Position numbers and translations under genes: made by a program. Below, piece after piece: positions 9,709 to 19,559 of a stretch of 40,640 nucleotides of DNA. Source of the stretch: Chloroflexota bacterium (GTDB taxonomy: Bacteria > Chloroflexota > Dehalococcoidia > JACVQG01); assembly GCA_016210545.1 (NCBI GenBank), contig JACQTY010000027.1, positions 1 through 40,640 on the forward strand, written 5' to 3'. A model generated the notes under the pieces. It was not told where the DNA came from. It was given only the letters and a program-made list of their open reading frames with translations, and searched no databases. Numbering within the stretch: position 1 is the stretch's first letter; each line of letters starts with the position of its first letter.

Positions 9709-10494
9709 TTGAGCCTGGAGTTGTTTCAACTTACGAACAAGGTGGCCATTGTAACCGGCGCCGGCAAAGGCATCGGCAGCGCCATCGCCCTGGGTTTCGC
9801 CGAGGCGGGGGCAGACGTGGTCGTGGCGGCGCGCACGCAGGCCGACATCGACCTGGTGGCTTCGCAGGTCCGCGCCCGTGGGAGGAAATCCCTGGCCGTC
9901 GCCACCGACGTACGGGACAAGGCCGCGGTAGACAACCTGGTGAGCAAGACACTCCAGGAGTTCGGACGGATTGACATACTTATCAACAATGCCGGGACGT
10001 ACATCTACCAACCGGTAGTGCAGATGAGCACCGAAGAGTGGGACTCGATGTTCGACGCCAACATGAGGAGCGTTTTCTTCTGCTGTCAGGCCGCAGCCAG
10101 GGTCATGATAGGGCAGAAATCCGGCGTGATGGTCAACGTCTCATCCATGGCCGGCGTGGTGCCCGACCCCGGTCGCTCGGCCTACAGCGCTTCCAAGGCC
10201 GCGGTCAACAACTTCACCCGCAACCTCTCACTGGAGCTGGCGCCTTACAATATCAGGGTCAACGCCATCGCTCCCGGGCTGTTCATCACTCCCGGCATCG
10301 CCCGGGAGGTCAAGCAGACGCGGCAGCGCGTGCCCAATTTCCGCACCAGCGTGGTCGATAGAGTCCCTTTGAAGCGCGTCGGAAAGCCGCAGGAGCTGGT
10401 CGGGGCCGCCATATTCCTCGCCTCCGACGCCTCCAGCTACATCACGGGGATAACCCTCGAAGTCTGCGGCGGGCTGCTGGCGTTGATGGACTAG
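9709..10494 (+). CDS. SDR family oxidoreductase
   Basis: Track ORF starts at 9580 but a TTG at 9709 follows an AAGGGAGGTA RBS; TGAGKGIG, NNAG, YSASKAA motifs. Confidence 0.92.
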   Translation: MSLELFQLTNKVAIVTGAGKGIGSAIALGFAEAGADVVVAARTQADIDLVASQVRARGRKSLAVATDVRDKAAVDNLVSKTLQEFGRIDILINNAGTYIYQPVVQMSTEEWDSMFDANMRSVFFCCQAAARVMIGQKSGVMVNVSSMAGVVPDPGRSAYSASKAAVNNFTRNLSLELAPYNIRVNAIAPGLFITPGIAREVKQTRQRVPNFRTSVVDRVPLKRVGKPQELVGAAIFLASDASSYITGITLEVCGGLLALMD

Positions 10495-10499
10495 GAAGA

Positions 10500-11141
10500 A
10501 TGGCCTTTTTCATCGTGTTCGAGGGGGGCGATGGCTCCGGCAAGACTACCCAGGTACGGAATTTGTATTCCAGGATTCGGAGGCGACAGACCCCGGTAAG
10601 GGTAGTCCACGAGCCGGGGAGCACCGTCCTGGGCGAGTCCATCCGCCGGCTGCTGAGCGCCCGCAGAAAGACAGGCAGCAGCCTTCCACCCATAGTCCCC
10701 GAAGCAGAGCTCTTCCTGTTCGAGGCATCTCGCGCCCAACTGGTGGGAGAGGTCATCAGACCGAGCCTGCGACAGGGTACTTCCGTCATCTGCGACCGCT
10801 ACGTGTACTCCACCGTGGCTTACCAGGGCTACGGACGGAACCTGGAGGCGAGGCTTATCAAGCAACTGAACGAGGCGGCCACCGGCGGACTCCACCCCGA
10901 CCTTGTTGTCTATCTGGATGTGCCTCCTGAGGCGGCCCTCCAGCGAAAAACGGAGACAACAGATATGGGCCGCTTTGAGAAGGAGGAACTGGCTTTCCAC
11001 CAGCGGGTCCGCCGGGGATACATGGAACAGGCGGCTGCCGAGCCCCACCGATGGTTTGTGGTGGACGCCCTTCTCCCCACGGCGCAGGTATCCCGACTTA
11101 TCTGGGAGAGGGTCGAAGGGCTTATCAAAGACAGGATGTAG
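10500..11141 (+). CDS. tmk: Thymidylate kinase
   Basis: FIVFEGGDGSGKTTQVRNL, CDRYVYSTVAYQGYGR. Confidence 0.96.
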   Translation: MAFFIVFEGGDGSGKTTQVRNLYSRIRRRQTPVRVVHEPGSTVLGESIRRLLSARRKTGSSLPPIVPEAELFLFEASRAQLVGEVIRPSLRQGTSVICDRYVYSTVAYQGYGRNLEARLIKQLNEAATGGLHPDLVVYLDVPPEAALQRKTETTDMGRFEKEELAFHQRVRRGYMEQAAAEPHRWFVVDALLPTAQVSRLIWERVEGLIKDRM

Positions 11142-11154
11142 CCCCTGGGCAAGC

Positions 11155-12645
11155 CTACCCGTTGGCCGGCGCCTTCTGAGGTCTGAACTCCAGCAGCAGG
11201 ACGTGCTGAGTGCGCTCCGTTAGCTTTACGATATCGGCCAGGCGGTAACCCACTACCCACAGCACGCCCAGAGGTGAACATACCACAGGCACCCGGTCTC
11301 TCCAGCCCCGCGGGACTTTCAAGTCCACCATCAAGTCCTGGAGTTTCTTTTCGCCGCCCAATCCCAGGGGATAGAACCGGTCTCCGGGCCGGCGGCTTCT
11401 CACTGACAGCCCTCGGCCAGCGGCCTCTAAGTCCATGCATGCGGATAACGCCTCAGACGGACACCGCGCCATTCCCGCACCCCGGTCCGCCGCCTCACTC
11501 GGATCAACCACAGTAGCCAATACAGTCCAGCCGGGCAATTGGGTTTCACCAGGGACCATCAGCGGGTATTCCCCGGGAATCGCCGGGTAGGGACAGGGGA
11601 CGTGGTCCCGGCCGCGCTGCCCGAGACCGACAGTCTCATAGCTTGTCCAGAACACCAGCCCGCCCGGCAAGTCCAGACTCGATCCCACGGGACGGCTCAG
11701 AGAGGACAACATGTCTTCGATATGCACCGACTCGATATCCTGGGGATTGCCCCGGACGCGTTCCCAGGCTTTCAACAGGAGGTGTTTCTGCAACGGGGGG
11801 GCCATGCATTCCAGCCGTTTCCTGTCCATGACCAGGCCTTCAGCCCGCTCCTCGCGGACTATCTGGGGCCACTCCTGAGCAACTAGCTGGTCAAAGAACT
11901 CGACAACTTCGGCAGCAGCCTTTCCCATCCGCAACAGGGCCGTGTCCACGGAGGGGTTGAGAGTCTCAAGTTTAGGCATGACCTGTCGCAGACGGTTCCG
12001 CAGGAAAGCCGGCGAATAGTTGGAGACGTCCACCCGCGGCAACAGGCCGTGATCAGCGCAGTACCTGGAAGTATCCTGGCGACTTACCTCCAGCAGGGGC
12101 CTAACGACCAGCAGAGAGGCTCCCCCATTGCCGCCCCAGCGGGACAGCGGTTGCATGCCCCGCAGCCCGCGAAGCCCGGCGCCCCTCAGGATGTGCAGCA
12201 GGATGCTTTCCACCTGGTCGTCCAGGGTGTGCCCCACAGCTACCCGCGAAGCGCCCACGACCGCTGCCACCTGAGCAAAGAACCCATATCTGACTTCTCG
12301 GGCTGCTTCCTCCAGCGACTCACCATGTTGGGTCCGGTGTGCCAGCACATCGCTGCGTTCCACGGTACAGGCAAGACCCATGTCTCGCGCAAGCCTTGAC
12401 ACGTAGGCGGCATCCGCTTCTGCCTCGGCCCCCCGCAGACCATGATTCAGGTGGGCGACGTGCAGCCTTATCCCCAGGCTCTCCCGCATCCCGGCAAGCA
12501 GGTGCAGGAGGCACACCGAGTCCGGTCCGCCGGATACCCCGACCAACACTATCTCTTCGGGAGCCATGAGGCCAAACTTCCCAATATAGCCAAGCACACG
12601 CCTGGAAAGACAGGGGTCGTACTTCATATGTCCCATCAGAGCCAT
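11155..12645 (-). CDS. tilS: tRNA(Ile)-lysidine synthase TilS
   Basis: 496 aa; VLVGVSGGPDSVCLLHLL PP-loop, HLNHGLRGAEAEADA, VAVGHTLDDQVESILLHILRGAG. Confidence 0.95.
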   Translation of the reverse strand: MALMGHMKYDPCLSRRVLGYIGKFGLMAPEEIVLVGVSGGPDSVCLLHLLAGMRESLGIRLHVAHLNHGLRGAEAEADAAYVSRLARDMGLACTVERSDVLAHRTQHGESLEEAAREVRYGFFAQVAAVVGASRVAVGHTLDDQVESILLHILRGAGLRGLRGMQPLSRWGGNGGASLLVVRPLLEVSRQDTSRYCADHGLLPRVDVSNYSPAFLRNRLRQVMPKLETLNPSVDTALLRMGKAAAEVVEFFDQLVAQEWPQIVREERAEGLVMDRKRLECMAPPLQKHLLLKAWERVRGNPQDIESVHIEDMLSSLSRPVGSSLDLPGGLVFWTSYETVGLGQRGRDHVPCPYPAIPGEYPLMVPGETQLPGWTVLATVVDPSEAADRGAGMARCPSEALSACMDLEAAGRGLSVRSRRPGDRFYPLGLGGEKKLQDLMVDLKVPRGWRDRVPVVCSPLGVLWVVGYRLADIVKLTERTQHVLLLEFRPQKAPANG

Positions 12646-12771
12646 TATATCAGGCAGACACCGCCGGACGTAGTGGCCTGGATGTTGCAGTTGCGTTTGT
12701 ATCTACCGTAAGTCCATGTTACAATATGGTAAAGATTGGCGTTAGCAATATAAATAGACGGAGGCTCACCA

Positions 12772-13158
12772 ATGAAGAACACTTTCCTCATGGTCGCTAT
12801 TCTGGCGCTGGCCATCGTCTCCGGGCCAGCAGTGCAATCCCAGGTTGTCGGCGCCCCGACTGTCCAAATCGTGTCCCCCATGCCCGGGGCAATGGTGATG
12901 GGTCCTGACGTCACCTTCACCTTTCAGGTGACCAACTTCGTTCTGGCCCCGGCCGAGATAGGCATGCCGCCGATACCCGGTCACGGACACTTCCACGTTC
13001 TCCTCGACGGTACCCTGGTGGGCATTGTGGGAGTGGGAACGCACGCCTTGATGGGGTTAATGCCGGGGATGCACACGGTGAAAGTAGAACTGCACCAGAA
13101 TAATCATCTGCCCCTGACACCCCCGGTCGAGGCGTCAGTCACCTTCACGGTAATGTAG
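12772..13158 (+). CDS. Secreted hypothetical protein (DUF4399-like character)
   Basis: 128 aa with signal peptide; GHGHFHVLLDGTLVGI and LMPGMHTVKVELHQNNHLPL. Confidence 0.55.
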   Translation: MKNTFLMVAILALAIVSGPAVQSQVVGAPTVQIVSPMPGAMVMGPDVTFTFQVTNFVLAPAEIGMPPIPGHGHFHVLLDGTLVGIVGVGTHALMGLMPGMHTVKVELHQNNHLPLTPPVEASVTFTVM

Positions 13159-13174
13159 GCGTATCCCACGGATG

Positions 13175-13208
13175 AGTTATCCGCCCTGACGCGTTGGGGC
13201 GGATAACT
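13175..13208. terminator. Hairpin downstream of the secreted protein, possible terminator
   Basis: AGTTATCCGCCC-tgacgcgttg-GGGCGGATAACT, perfect 12-bp arms; no clear T tract. Confidence 0.5.
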
Positions 13209-13380
13209 TCCCCGTAGATCCATCAGACTGCTTTGGCGCTAATGTCACTTGAAGTGCGGCCCTATGAGCGTGCGTCTTGCCCATTCCTCCCCCTTCCTTT
13301 GACACTCATACAGCACAATGTTAATATGATTCCAGAATGCGGCCCGTCTTGCGCGACCGCAATCGCTCCCAGGAGTAGGT

Positions 13381-14652
13381 GTGGAAATCAGCAACCAAAC
13401 ATATGTCTTCTTGTTCTTCATCTTCCTTGCTTTTTCGGCGTTCGTCGGCATCGTGGAGGTAGCGTATCTCTCTGTTCAGAAGAGCCGTCTCAAACACCTG
13501 ACGAGCACAGGCGTCCGCGGCGCGAGCGAGGCAGAACGCATAACTCAGTCTCCCGACCGGCTTCTGGCCACCACTTTGTTCATCAACAACGTGGTCCAGA
13601 CGGCAGCGGCCGCGGTTGGGACGGTAGTGGCCGTCCGCTGGTTGGGAGAACAGTGGGGCGTAATCGCTTCAACGGTAGGCATCGCCTTCGCCACGCTCAT
13701 ACTGGCGGAGGCCATCCCCAAGACATTCTCGGCCCGACACTCCGAACGTCTGGCGCTACTGTTCGCCCGCCCCTTCCGCCTGATGGAAAGCTCCCTATCC
13801 CCCGTGGTATCGGCCATTAGCTGGCTCACCACCCGGGTTACCGGCGGTGGGCTCCCCGCCCCAACCTACAAGGTCAGCGAAGAGGAGATCCGCTCTATCA
13901 TCTCCGAAGGCGAACAGGTAGGCGCTGTCGAGGAAGACCAGGCGGAGATGCTCCACAATGTGTTCGAGTTTGGCGACCGCCGCGTGTCGGAGGTCATGAC
14001 CCCCCGCACCGAGGTCGTATGGCTGGAAAAGGGCACCAAATTCAAGGACTTCCTCAAGCTCTACATGGAGCATCCGCACTCGCGTTTCCCTGTGTATCAC
14101 GACTCCACAGACAACGTGGTGGGCATACTGGCCATCCGCGATGTGCTCATCGCCCAGGCCAGGAACCAGATCACCCCGGAAGGCGTCATTGACCCTCTCG
14201 TACGCCCGGCTGCGTTTGTTCCGGAGACAAAGCAGCTCAGCGAGCTTCTTAACGAGATGCAGGCCAGCGGCAGCCGGATGGCGGTCGTCGTCGACGAGTA
14301 CGGCGGCATTGCCGGCGTTGCTACTTTGCAGGCCATGATAGAGGAGATCGTTGGTGAGATTCGAGATGAATTGGTCCACACCGAGGAGTTCCAGGCCATT
14401 GACGAGCACACCTTTGAGGTTGAGGGCGGGATGACCGTAGACGTGGCCAACGAGGAGTTGGGCCTGAAGCTCCCCCAGGGAGAATACGAAACCGTGGCCG
14501 GTTTCGTGCTTAGCCATCTGGGACATATCCCGCGGGTGGGCGAGCAGTTCAAGTATGACAGTTTCAAGTTATTCGTAACGAATATGCGAGGTCTGAAGGT
14601 TGAGAAGGTCCGCATCACCCGGTTGGAACCCGATAGTCCGGTGGCGAATTAG
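13381..14652 (+). CDS. Hemolysin/CorC-like transporter-associated protein (DUF21, CBS, CorC_HlyC domains)
   Basis: 423 aa, GTG start; FVGIVEVAYLSVQKSRL, VSEVMTPRTEVVWL, SRMAVVVDEYGGIAGVATLQAMIEEIVGEI. Confidence 0.93.
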   Translation: MEISNQTYVFLFFIFLAFSAFVGIVEVAYLSVQKSRLKHLTSTGVRGASEAERITQSPDRLLATTLFINNVVQTAAAAVGTVVAVRWLGEQWGVIASTVGIAFATLILAEAIPKTFSARHSERLALLFARPFRLMESSLSPVVSAISWLTTRVTGGGLPAPTYKVSEEEIRSIISEGEQVGAVEEDQAEMLHNVFEFGDRRVSEVMTPRTEVVWLEKGTKFKDFLKLYMEHPHSRFPVYHDSTDNVVGILAIRDVLIAQARNQITPEGVIDPLVRPAAFVPETKQLSELLNEMQASGSRMAVVVDEYGGIAGVATLQAMIEEIVGEIRDELVHTEEFQAIDEHTFEVEGGMTVDVANEELGLKLPQGEYETVAGFVLSHLGHIPRVGEQFKYDSFKLFVTNMRGLKVEKVRITRLEPDSPVAN

Positions 14653-15286
14653 GTTCTCCCGACAAGACGAACTGAAGTATATTCCCCACCTCAGCATAAT
14701 GCGCTTTTGGGAACGGGCATTGCGCCGGGCGGCCCTTCCCCTGGCCTATACCCAGGGGTTCAGCCCGCATCCCAGGCTATCGCTGGCCGCCCCCCTCGCA
14801 GTCGGCGTCACCAGCGACGACGAGATGTTGGACCTTTACTTGACACGGCCAGTGGCGCCGAACCTGCTCCAGAGTGCGCTCGCAGCCCAGATACCCAGGG
14901 GAATATTGGTCCTGCAGGTGCAGGCCATTCACCCATCTGCCCCGGCGTTGCCCTCCCAGGTCCGCTGGGCCGAGTACAAGGTGGAATTGGATACGGGAAG
15001 GGCCGACGCGGACATCGAGACGGCAATTCGCGCCTTGCTGTCGAGGGATACTTTGCCCTGGAAGCACAGCCGCGACACGGGGGAGCACTATTACGATCTC
15101 AGAGCCCTCATCTCTACGCTGGAAGTGATGGAGCGGCAGACAGGCCAGGTCGTACTGCACATGCGCCTTCGCTGCGATGGCTCGGGCAGTGGGCGGCCCG
15201 AACAGGTCACTGCTGCTCTTGGCTTCCCGGATCCCCCAACTTCTATACACCGCTCGCGGCTCGTCCTCGAGGGTGAACCACCTTAG
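14600..15286 (+). CDS. DUF2344 / TIGR03936-type radical SAM-associated protein
   Basis: IRFSRQDELKYIPHLSIMRFWERALRRAALPLAYTQGFSPHPRLSLAAPLAVGVTSDDEMLDLYL. Overlaps preceding gene; exact start uncertain. Confidence 0.85.
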   Translation: MRRSASPGWNPIVRWRIRFSRQDELKYIPHLSIMRFWERALRRAALPLAYTQGFSPHPRLSLAAPLAVGVTSDDEMLDLYLTRPVAPNLLQSALAAQIPRGILVLQVQAIHPSAPALPSQVRWAEYKVELDTGRADADIETAIRALLSRDTLPWKHSRDTGEHYYDLRALISTLEVMERQTGQVVLHMRLRCDGSGSGRPEQVTAALGFPDPPTSIHRSRLVLEGEPP

Positions 15287-15322
15287 AAATGCCCTTCAGA
15301 CGGGTCTTGACAAAGGGGTCCA
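15269..15322 (+). repeat. Direct repeat copy 1 (left flank of cassette)
   Basis: GAGGGTGAACCACCTTAGAAATGCCCTTCAGAC (33 bp identical to copy 2) then gggtcTTGACAAaGGGGTCC. Confidence 0.9.
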
Positions 15323-15335
15323 CTATAGCTATAGT
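15307..15335 (+). promoter_or_regulatory. SigA-type promoter with palindromic operator over the -10
   Basis: TTGACA-N17-TATAGT; perfect 14-bp palindrome ACTATAGCTATAGT at 15322-15335. Confidence 0.7.
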
Positions 15336-15376
15336 CATGAAAACCTTGACAACCACGCACGACAGAGGAGACGCAC

Positions 15377-15583
15377 ATGACCGGCCCGCCCCCCTACCCC
15401 GACACCGGCGACGACACAGGCGTGGGGCCTGACCGCGAATCGACCGCCAGCACGCCACGCTGGGTCAAAGTGTTTGGGATCATCGCGATCGTCCTTGTGC
15501 TGCTGTTTGGCATCCTGCACCTTACCGGGCGTGGACTCGGTGGCCACACACCGCCCATTGAACACGGGGTGCAACAGCCATGA
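15377..15583 (+). CDS. Small single-TM protein (68 aa)
   Basis: MTGPPPYPDTGDDTGV...WVKVFGIIAIVLVLLFGILHLTGRG; overlaps next ORF by 4 bp. Confidence 0.6.
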   Translation: MTGPPPYPDTGDDTGVGPDRESTASTPRWVKVFGIIAIVLVLLFGILHLTGRGLGGHTPPIEHGVQQP

Positions 15584-16107
15584 CCATGACACCCGGCCTC
15601 CGCAAGTTCGTGCTCACCGCGCATGTCACTTCCTCGGTCGGCTGGCTCGGCGCGGTCGCTGTCTTCCTGGCTCTCGCCGTCGCCGGTCTGACCAGCCAGG
15701 ATGCTCAGATGGTGCGTGCCGCCTATCTCGCGACGGACGCGATCACCTGGTCCGTCATCGTCCCGTTGGCCCTCGCCTCGCTGTTAATCGGGCTTGTCAA
15801 CGCACTGGGCACCCCGTGGGGCTTGTTCCGGCACTATTGGGTCCTGGCGAAACTCGTGCTAACCATCCTTGCCACCTTCCTCTTGCTGGTGCACACTCAG
15901 CCAATTGGCGTCGTTGCCGACGCAGCAGCAGAGACGACCTGGTCCAGCGCCGCTCTCCGCCATCTGAGGATCCAACTCGTGGCCGACGCCAGTGCCGCCC
16001 TGGTGGTGTTGCTTGTGGCCACGACACTGTCGGTGTACAAGCCGAGGGGAGTAACCCCGTACGGGTGGCGTAAGCAGCACGAGCCGCGTACGGTGCTCGT
16101 GCCGTAG
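15580..16107 (+). CDS. Four-TM integral membrane protein (DUF2269-like)
   Basis: 175 aa; multiple hydrophobic helices, RKFVLTAHVTSSVGWLGAVAVFLALAV, HYWVLAKLVLTILATFLLLVH. Confidence 0.7.
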   Translation: MTMTPGLRKFVLTAHVTSSVGWLGAVAVFLALAVAGLTSQDAQMVRAAYLATDAITWSVIVPLALASLLIGLVNALGTPWGLFRHYWVLAKLVLTILATFLLLVHTQPIGVVADAAAETTWSSAALRHLRIQLVADASAALVVLLVATTLSVYKPRGVTPYGWRKQHEPRTVLVP

Positions 16108-16240
16108 ATGCCGCGACTTCTGCTCGGCCTCGACCCGAGCGAACCGGTCAAGCCGGGCGACGCCATCGTCGCGGCCATGGCCGCAGGGACAGCGTGACCG
16201 CGGTACTCGCGTCCGCCGACGATGCGACCAGGACGGAAGG

Positions 16241-16293
16241 GAGGGTGAACCACCTTAGAAATGCCCTTCAGACTGTTTTGACAAGGGGGTCCG
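16241..16293 (+). repeat. Direct repeat copy 2 (right flank of cassette)
   Basis: GAGGGTGAACCACCTTAGAAATGCCCTTCAGAC then tgttTTGACAAgGGGGTCC; 972 bp from copy 1. Confidence 0.9.
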
Positions 16294-16421
16294 CCGTACC
16301 TGACGGGGACTTGTTCAGCCGTCTCCCTGCTGTTTCGTTTCTTTTCTCTTATCTCAAACCATAGCATCAGCTAGTTGTTGTTTCCTCAGTCGACCCCATT
16401 CATCGGGGCGCCTGCTGGAGG

Positions 16422-17573
16422 ATGACAGTGGACCCGGCCCGCGAGTCCCTGGCCAAACGATACGCCAGATTACAGCGAGCCTTCTCCGTTTCAGAGATGG
16501 CTCTTGCCGCTTCGTATCTGGTCGCGGCCGTTCAGAGTGGACTCTGGTTCCGCCTGAACAACTCTCTCGCCTTGCCGCACCCGGCATCGGTCGCCCTCAT
16601 GTTCACTGTACTGCTGGCGGGGTATGCTGTGCTCGACCTCCCTTTGAGCTACTACCGCGGTCTGACGCTGCCCAGGCGTTACGGGTTATCCAAACAGGAC
16701 TTTCTGGGCTGGCTGGGGGTAAAAGCCAGAGAGTCATTGCTGGAATGGCTCCTGGGGACCGCCGCGGCGTCAGGCATCTACACGTTGCTGTCCATCATGC
16801 CGGACTGGTGGTGGCTTGCCGCCGGCATCTTCACCGCGTTGGTCAGCGGGGTCCTTAGTTTCCTGGCGCCATGGGTGTTGCTGCCGCTATTCTTCAAGAC
16901 CAAACCCTTGCCGAAGGGTGACCTGCGGCAGCGCCTGGAATCATTGGCTGCAAGGGCAGGCTTCCAGCCCGCAGGCATATTCTCAATCGACATGAGCCGG
17001 AGGGGAACGACGGCTAACGCCATGTTCCTGGGCATGGGACGCTCACGCCGCATCGTCCTGACTGACACGCTGGTCGACAAATACAGCCCGGAAGAGATCG
17101 AGACCATCCTGGCCCACGAGCTGGGGCACTATCGCATGCGGCACGTCGCTAAGCTCCTGGCCTTCCAGTCCGGGTTGGTCCTGGTGATGTTCCTGCTGAC
17201 CCACCTCACGCTGCGGGCGCTTGCCACGCCCGGAGGCCGATTTGGTCTTCAAGGCCCCGCAGACCTGGCCGGGCTACCCCTGCTCATGCTCATCATGCTG
17301 GCCTCTGGGCTTGCGCTCTCCCCTGCTCTAATGGCCTTCAGCCGCCTTCTGGAGAGCCACGCCGACACGTTCGCTCTGCGCCTCACTGACAACCCCGCTG
17401 CTTTCGTTCAGGCATTACGCCGCCTCCACGAACAGAACCTCATAGAAGCCAACCCCAGCCGTGTGGTCGAGTGGCTGTTCTACGATCACCCACCCCTGGC
17501 AAGGCGTCTGGAGCGGGTACAGCGTGAGCAGGGGCGTTCGCCAGGCGCCTTTACTAGCCCACCAACTCCTTGA
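16422..17573 (+). CDS. M48 family zinc metalloprotease (Ste24/CAAX-protease-like)
   Basis: 383 aa, multi-TM, HELGHYRMRH and downstream LLESHADTFALRLTDNPAAF. Confidence 0.92.
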   Translation: MTVDPARESLAKRYARLQRAFSVSEMALAASYLVAAVQSGLWFRLNNSLALPHPASVALMFTVLLAGYAVLDLPLSYYRGLTLPRRYGLSKQDFLGWLGVKARESLLEWLLGTAAASGIYTLLSIMPDWWWLAAGIFTALVSGVLSFLAPWVLLPLFFKTKPLPKGDLRQRLESLAARAGFQPAGIFSIDMSRRGTTANAMFLGMGRSRRIVLTDTLVDKYSPEEIETILAHELGHYRMRHVAKLLAFQSGLVLVMFLLTHLTLRALATPGGRFGLQGPADLAGLPLLMLIMLASGLALSPALMAFSRLLESHADTFALRLTDNPAAFVQALRRLHEQNLIEANPSRVVEWLFYDHPPLARRLERVQREQGRSPGAFTSPPTP

Positions 17574-18549
17574 TCTTCTTCGCCAGGGCGGGGATCACCT
17601 GCTTATAGTCCCCTACCACGCCGAACTGAGCCTCTTTGAAGATGTTGGCTTCGGGGTCTTTGTTAATGGCTACTATGGTCTTGGCCCCGGAGCAACCAGC
17701 CATATGTTGGCTGGCGCCGGAGAGGGCTACGGCGATGTAAAGGTTTGGGGTCACCACTTTTCCTGTAAGGCCTACCTGGATAGTGCATGGCACCCAGCCA
17801 TTGTCGCATGCAGACCGGGTGGCGCCTATTGCCCCCCGCATGAGTTTTGCCAGCTCCTCCAGTTGCTTGAATCCTTCCGGACCGCCGAGGCCTCTGCCAC
17901 CGGCAACTACTACTTCGGCGTCCTCCAGCTTAACGCCGGTTACCGCCTCTTTGACCCGCTGAATGAACTTGACGCGCGCCGCCGCTGGGTTAAGGCCAGG
18001 GTCGACGGCAGCTACCTCTCCCTTTCGATCTGGATCGCGGGCTTCGGCCGACATTGCTTTCTGCCTTACTGTCGCCATCTGTGGCCTCGTATCGGTGGCG
18101 AACACCGCCCGGGCATTGCCGCCGTAGACGGGCCGTGTCTGCAGGAGGTTCTTCGTCTGCCGGTCAATTGACAGATCTATGCAGTCGGTAGACAACCCCA
18201 CTCCCAAGCGGAAGGCCAGCCGCGGCGCCAGGTCACGGCCAATGCCAGTCTGTCCCATAAGCAATACGGAAGGGGACGCCTGTTTGACCAGCCGTTCCAG
18301 GACGTCGACATAAGTATCAGAGACATAGTTGGCAAGGCCGGCATCGTCGGCTACGTACACCTTATCTGCCCCGTGGGCGATCGCCTCACTGGCCAGCGCC
18401 CTCACGCCGCTGCCGACCAGCACGCCCGAAACCGCTTGGCCAAGGTCTTTGGCCAGCTTGCGGCCAGCCCCGAGCAATTCCAGCGAAATACCGGATAATT
18501 TACCTTCCTCCGCCTCCAGGAAGACCATTGCTCCCTGATAGTCCGCCAT
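17554..18549 (-). CDS. etfA: Electron transfer flavoprotein alpha subunit
   Basis: C-terminal FAD-domain [47 protein letters not shown]. Confidence 0.95.
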   Translation of the reverse strand: MADYQGAMVFLEAEEGKLSGISLELLGAGRKLAKDLGQAVSGVLVGSGVRALASEAIAHGADKVYVADDAGLANYVSDTYVDVLERLVKQASPSVLLMGQTGIGRDLAPRLAFRLGVGLSTDCIDLSIDRQTKNLLQTRPVYGGNARAVFATDTRPQMATVRQKAMSAEARDPDRKGEVAAVDPGLNPAAARVKFIQRVKEAVTGVKLEDAEVVVAGGRGLGGPEGFKQLEELAKLMRGAIGATRSACDNGWVPCTIQVGLTGKVVTPNLYIAVALSGASQHMAGCSGAKTIVAINKDPEANIFKEAQFGVVGDYKQVIPALAKKIKELVG

Positions 18550-18600
18550 TCTACGTTCCTCCTAAGCGATCAAGATGAGGTCCTGCGCAAGAAACCTCAA

Positions 18601-19404
18601 CTAGATTATCTTGGCCTGGCGCAGTCGCAACGCCAGTTTCTCCGCCGCCTCGGCGGGCGTTTCTCCCTCCACAATCTCACACTTGGCTTCCTTTACCGGC
18701 TGGAACAGCTTCAAAAGCTGAGTGCGCCTGCCGGAGGCCCCTATCTTCGAAGCATCGGCGCCGATGTCCTGGGGTTTCCACACGGTGGGCTGTTTCTTGG
18801 CCGCTGCCATGATCCCCTTCAGAGTTGCATACCGTGGCTCGCCCAGCTCGTTGGACACGGTGACAACGGCTGGCAGGGACACCTCCAGCACCTCGTAGCC
18901 ATCGGCCAGGACGCGTTCCATGCGGGCCTTACCACCGTCCTGCATCTCAATCTTCTGGGCCACCGTTACGCAGGGTACGCCAAGCAACTCGGCCAGACCG
19001 GAGCCGACTTGGCCGGCGTCCCAGTCGGCGGCCTGACGGCCGCAAAACACCAGGTCGAACTGGCCCATCTTCTTGATCGCCAGAGACAGCACGTAGGCAG
19101 TGGTCCAGCTATCTCCGCCTTCAAAGGCCGGGTCCTCGAGAAGAAAAAGCTCATCGCACCCCATGGAGAGAGGCTTCTTCACCACATCCCGCTGCAGATT
19201 ATTGCCGAGGCTTATGACACTGATCTTGCCCCCTTTGGCCTCTTTCACGCGCAGGGCAGCCTCAACAGCGTACAAATCGAAAGGACTGATAACGGGGGGC
19301 ACATTGGCAGGGGGCACCATCCGGTTCGTCGCCGTATCAACTTTGAAGCTGGCCGGGGGCGCCTCGGGGTCAGGTACCTGCTTGACGCAGACAACTATGT
19401 TCAA
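18601..19404 (-). CDS. etfB: Electron transfer flavoprotein beta subunit
   Basis: LNIVVCVKQVPDPEAP...SPFDLYAVEAALRVKE; track ORF extends to 19500 but a TTG at 19404 with GGAGG RBS fits the family N-terminus. Confidence 0.93.
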   Translation of the reverse strand: MNIVVCVKQVPDPEAPPASFKVDTATNRMVPPANVPPVISPFDLYAVEAALRVKEAKGGKISVISLGNNLQRDVVKKPLSMGCDELFLLEDPAFEGGDSWTTAYVLSLAIKKMGQFDLVFCGRQAADWDAGQVGSGLAELLGVPCVTVAQKIEMQDGGKARMERVLADGYEVLEVSLPAVVTVSNELGEPRYATLKGIMAAAKKQPTVWKPQDIGADASKIGASGRRTQLLKLFQPVKEAKCEIVEGETPAEAAEKLALRLRQAKII

Positions 19405-19559
19405 TCTTCCGCCCTCCTCAAGATTTGGCGCCACATGTGCAAACGCCAAGTGAAATTTATCACCGAGCCGAAGCGTTGTCAACGGGGTGGGCAAATTCAC
19501 GATCCGTGGATTCTAATCCAAAATGGTCACCTCCTGGGTGAGCAAGCTTCCAAAGCGAC

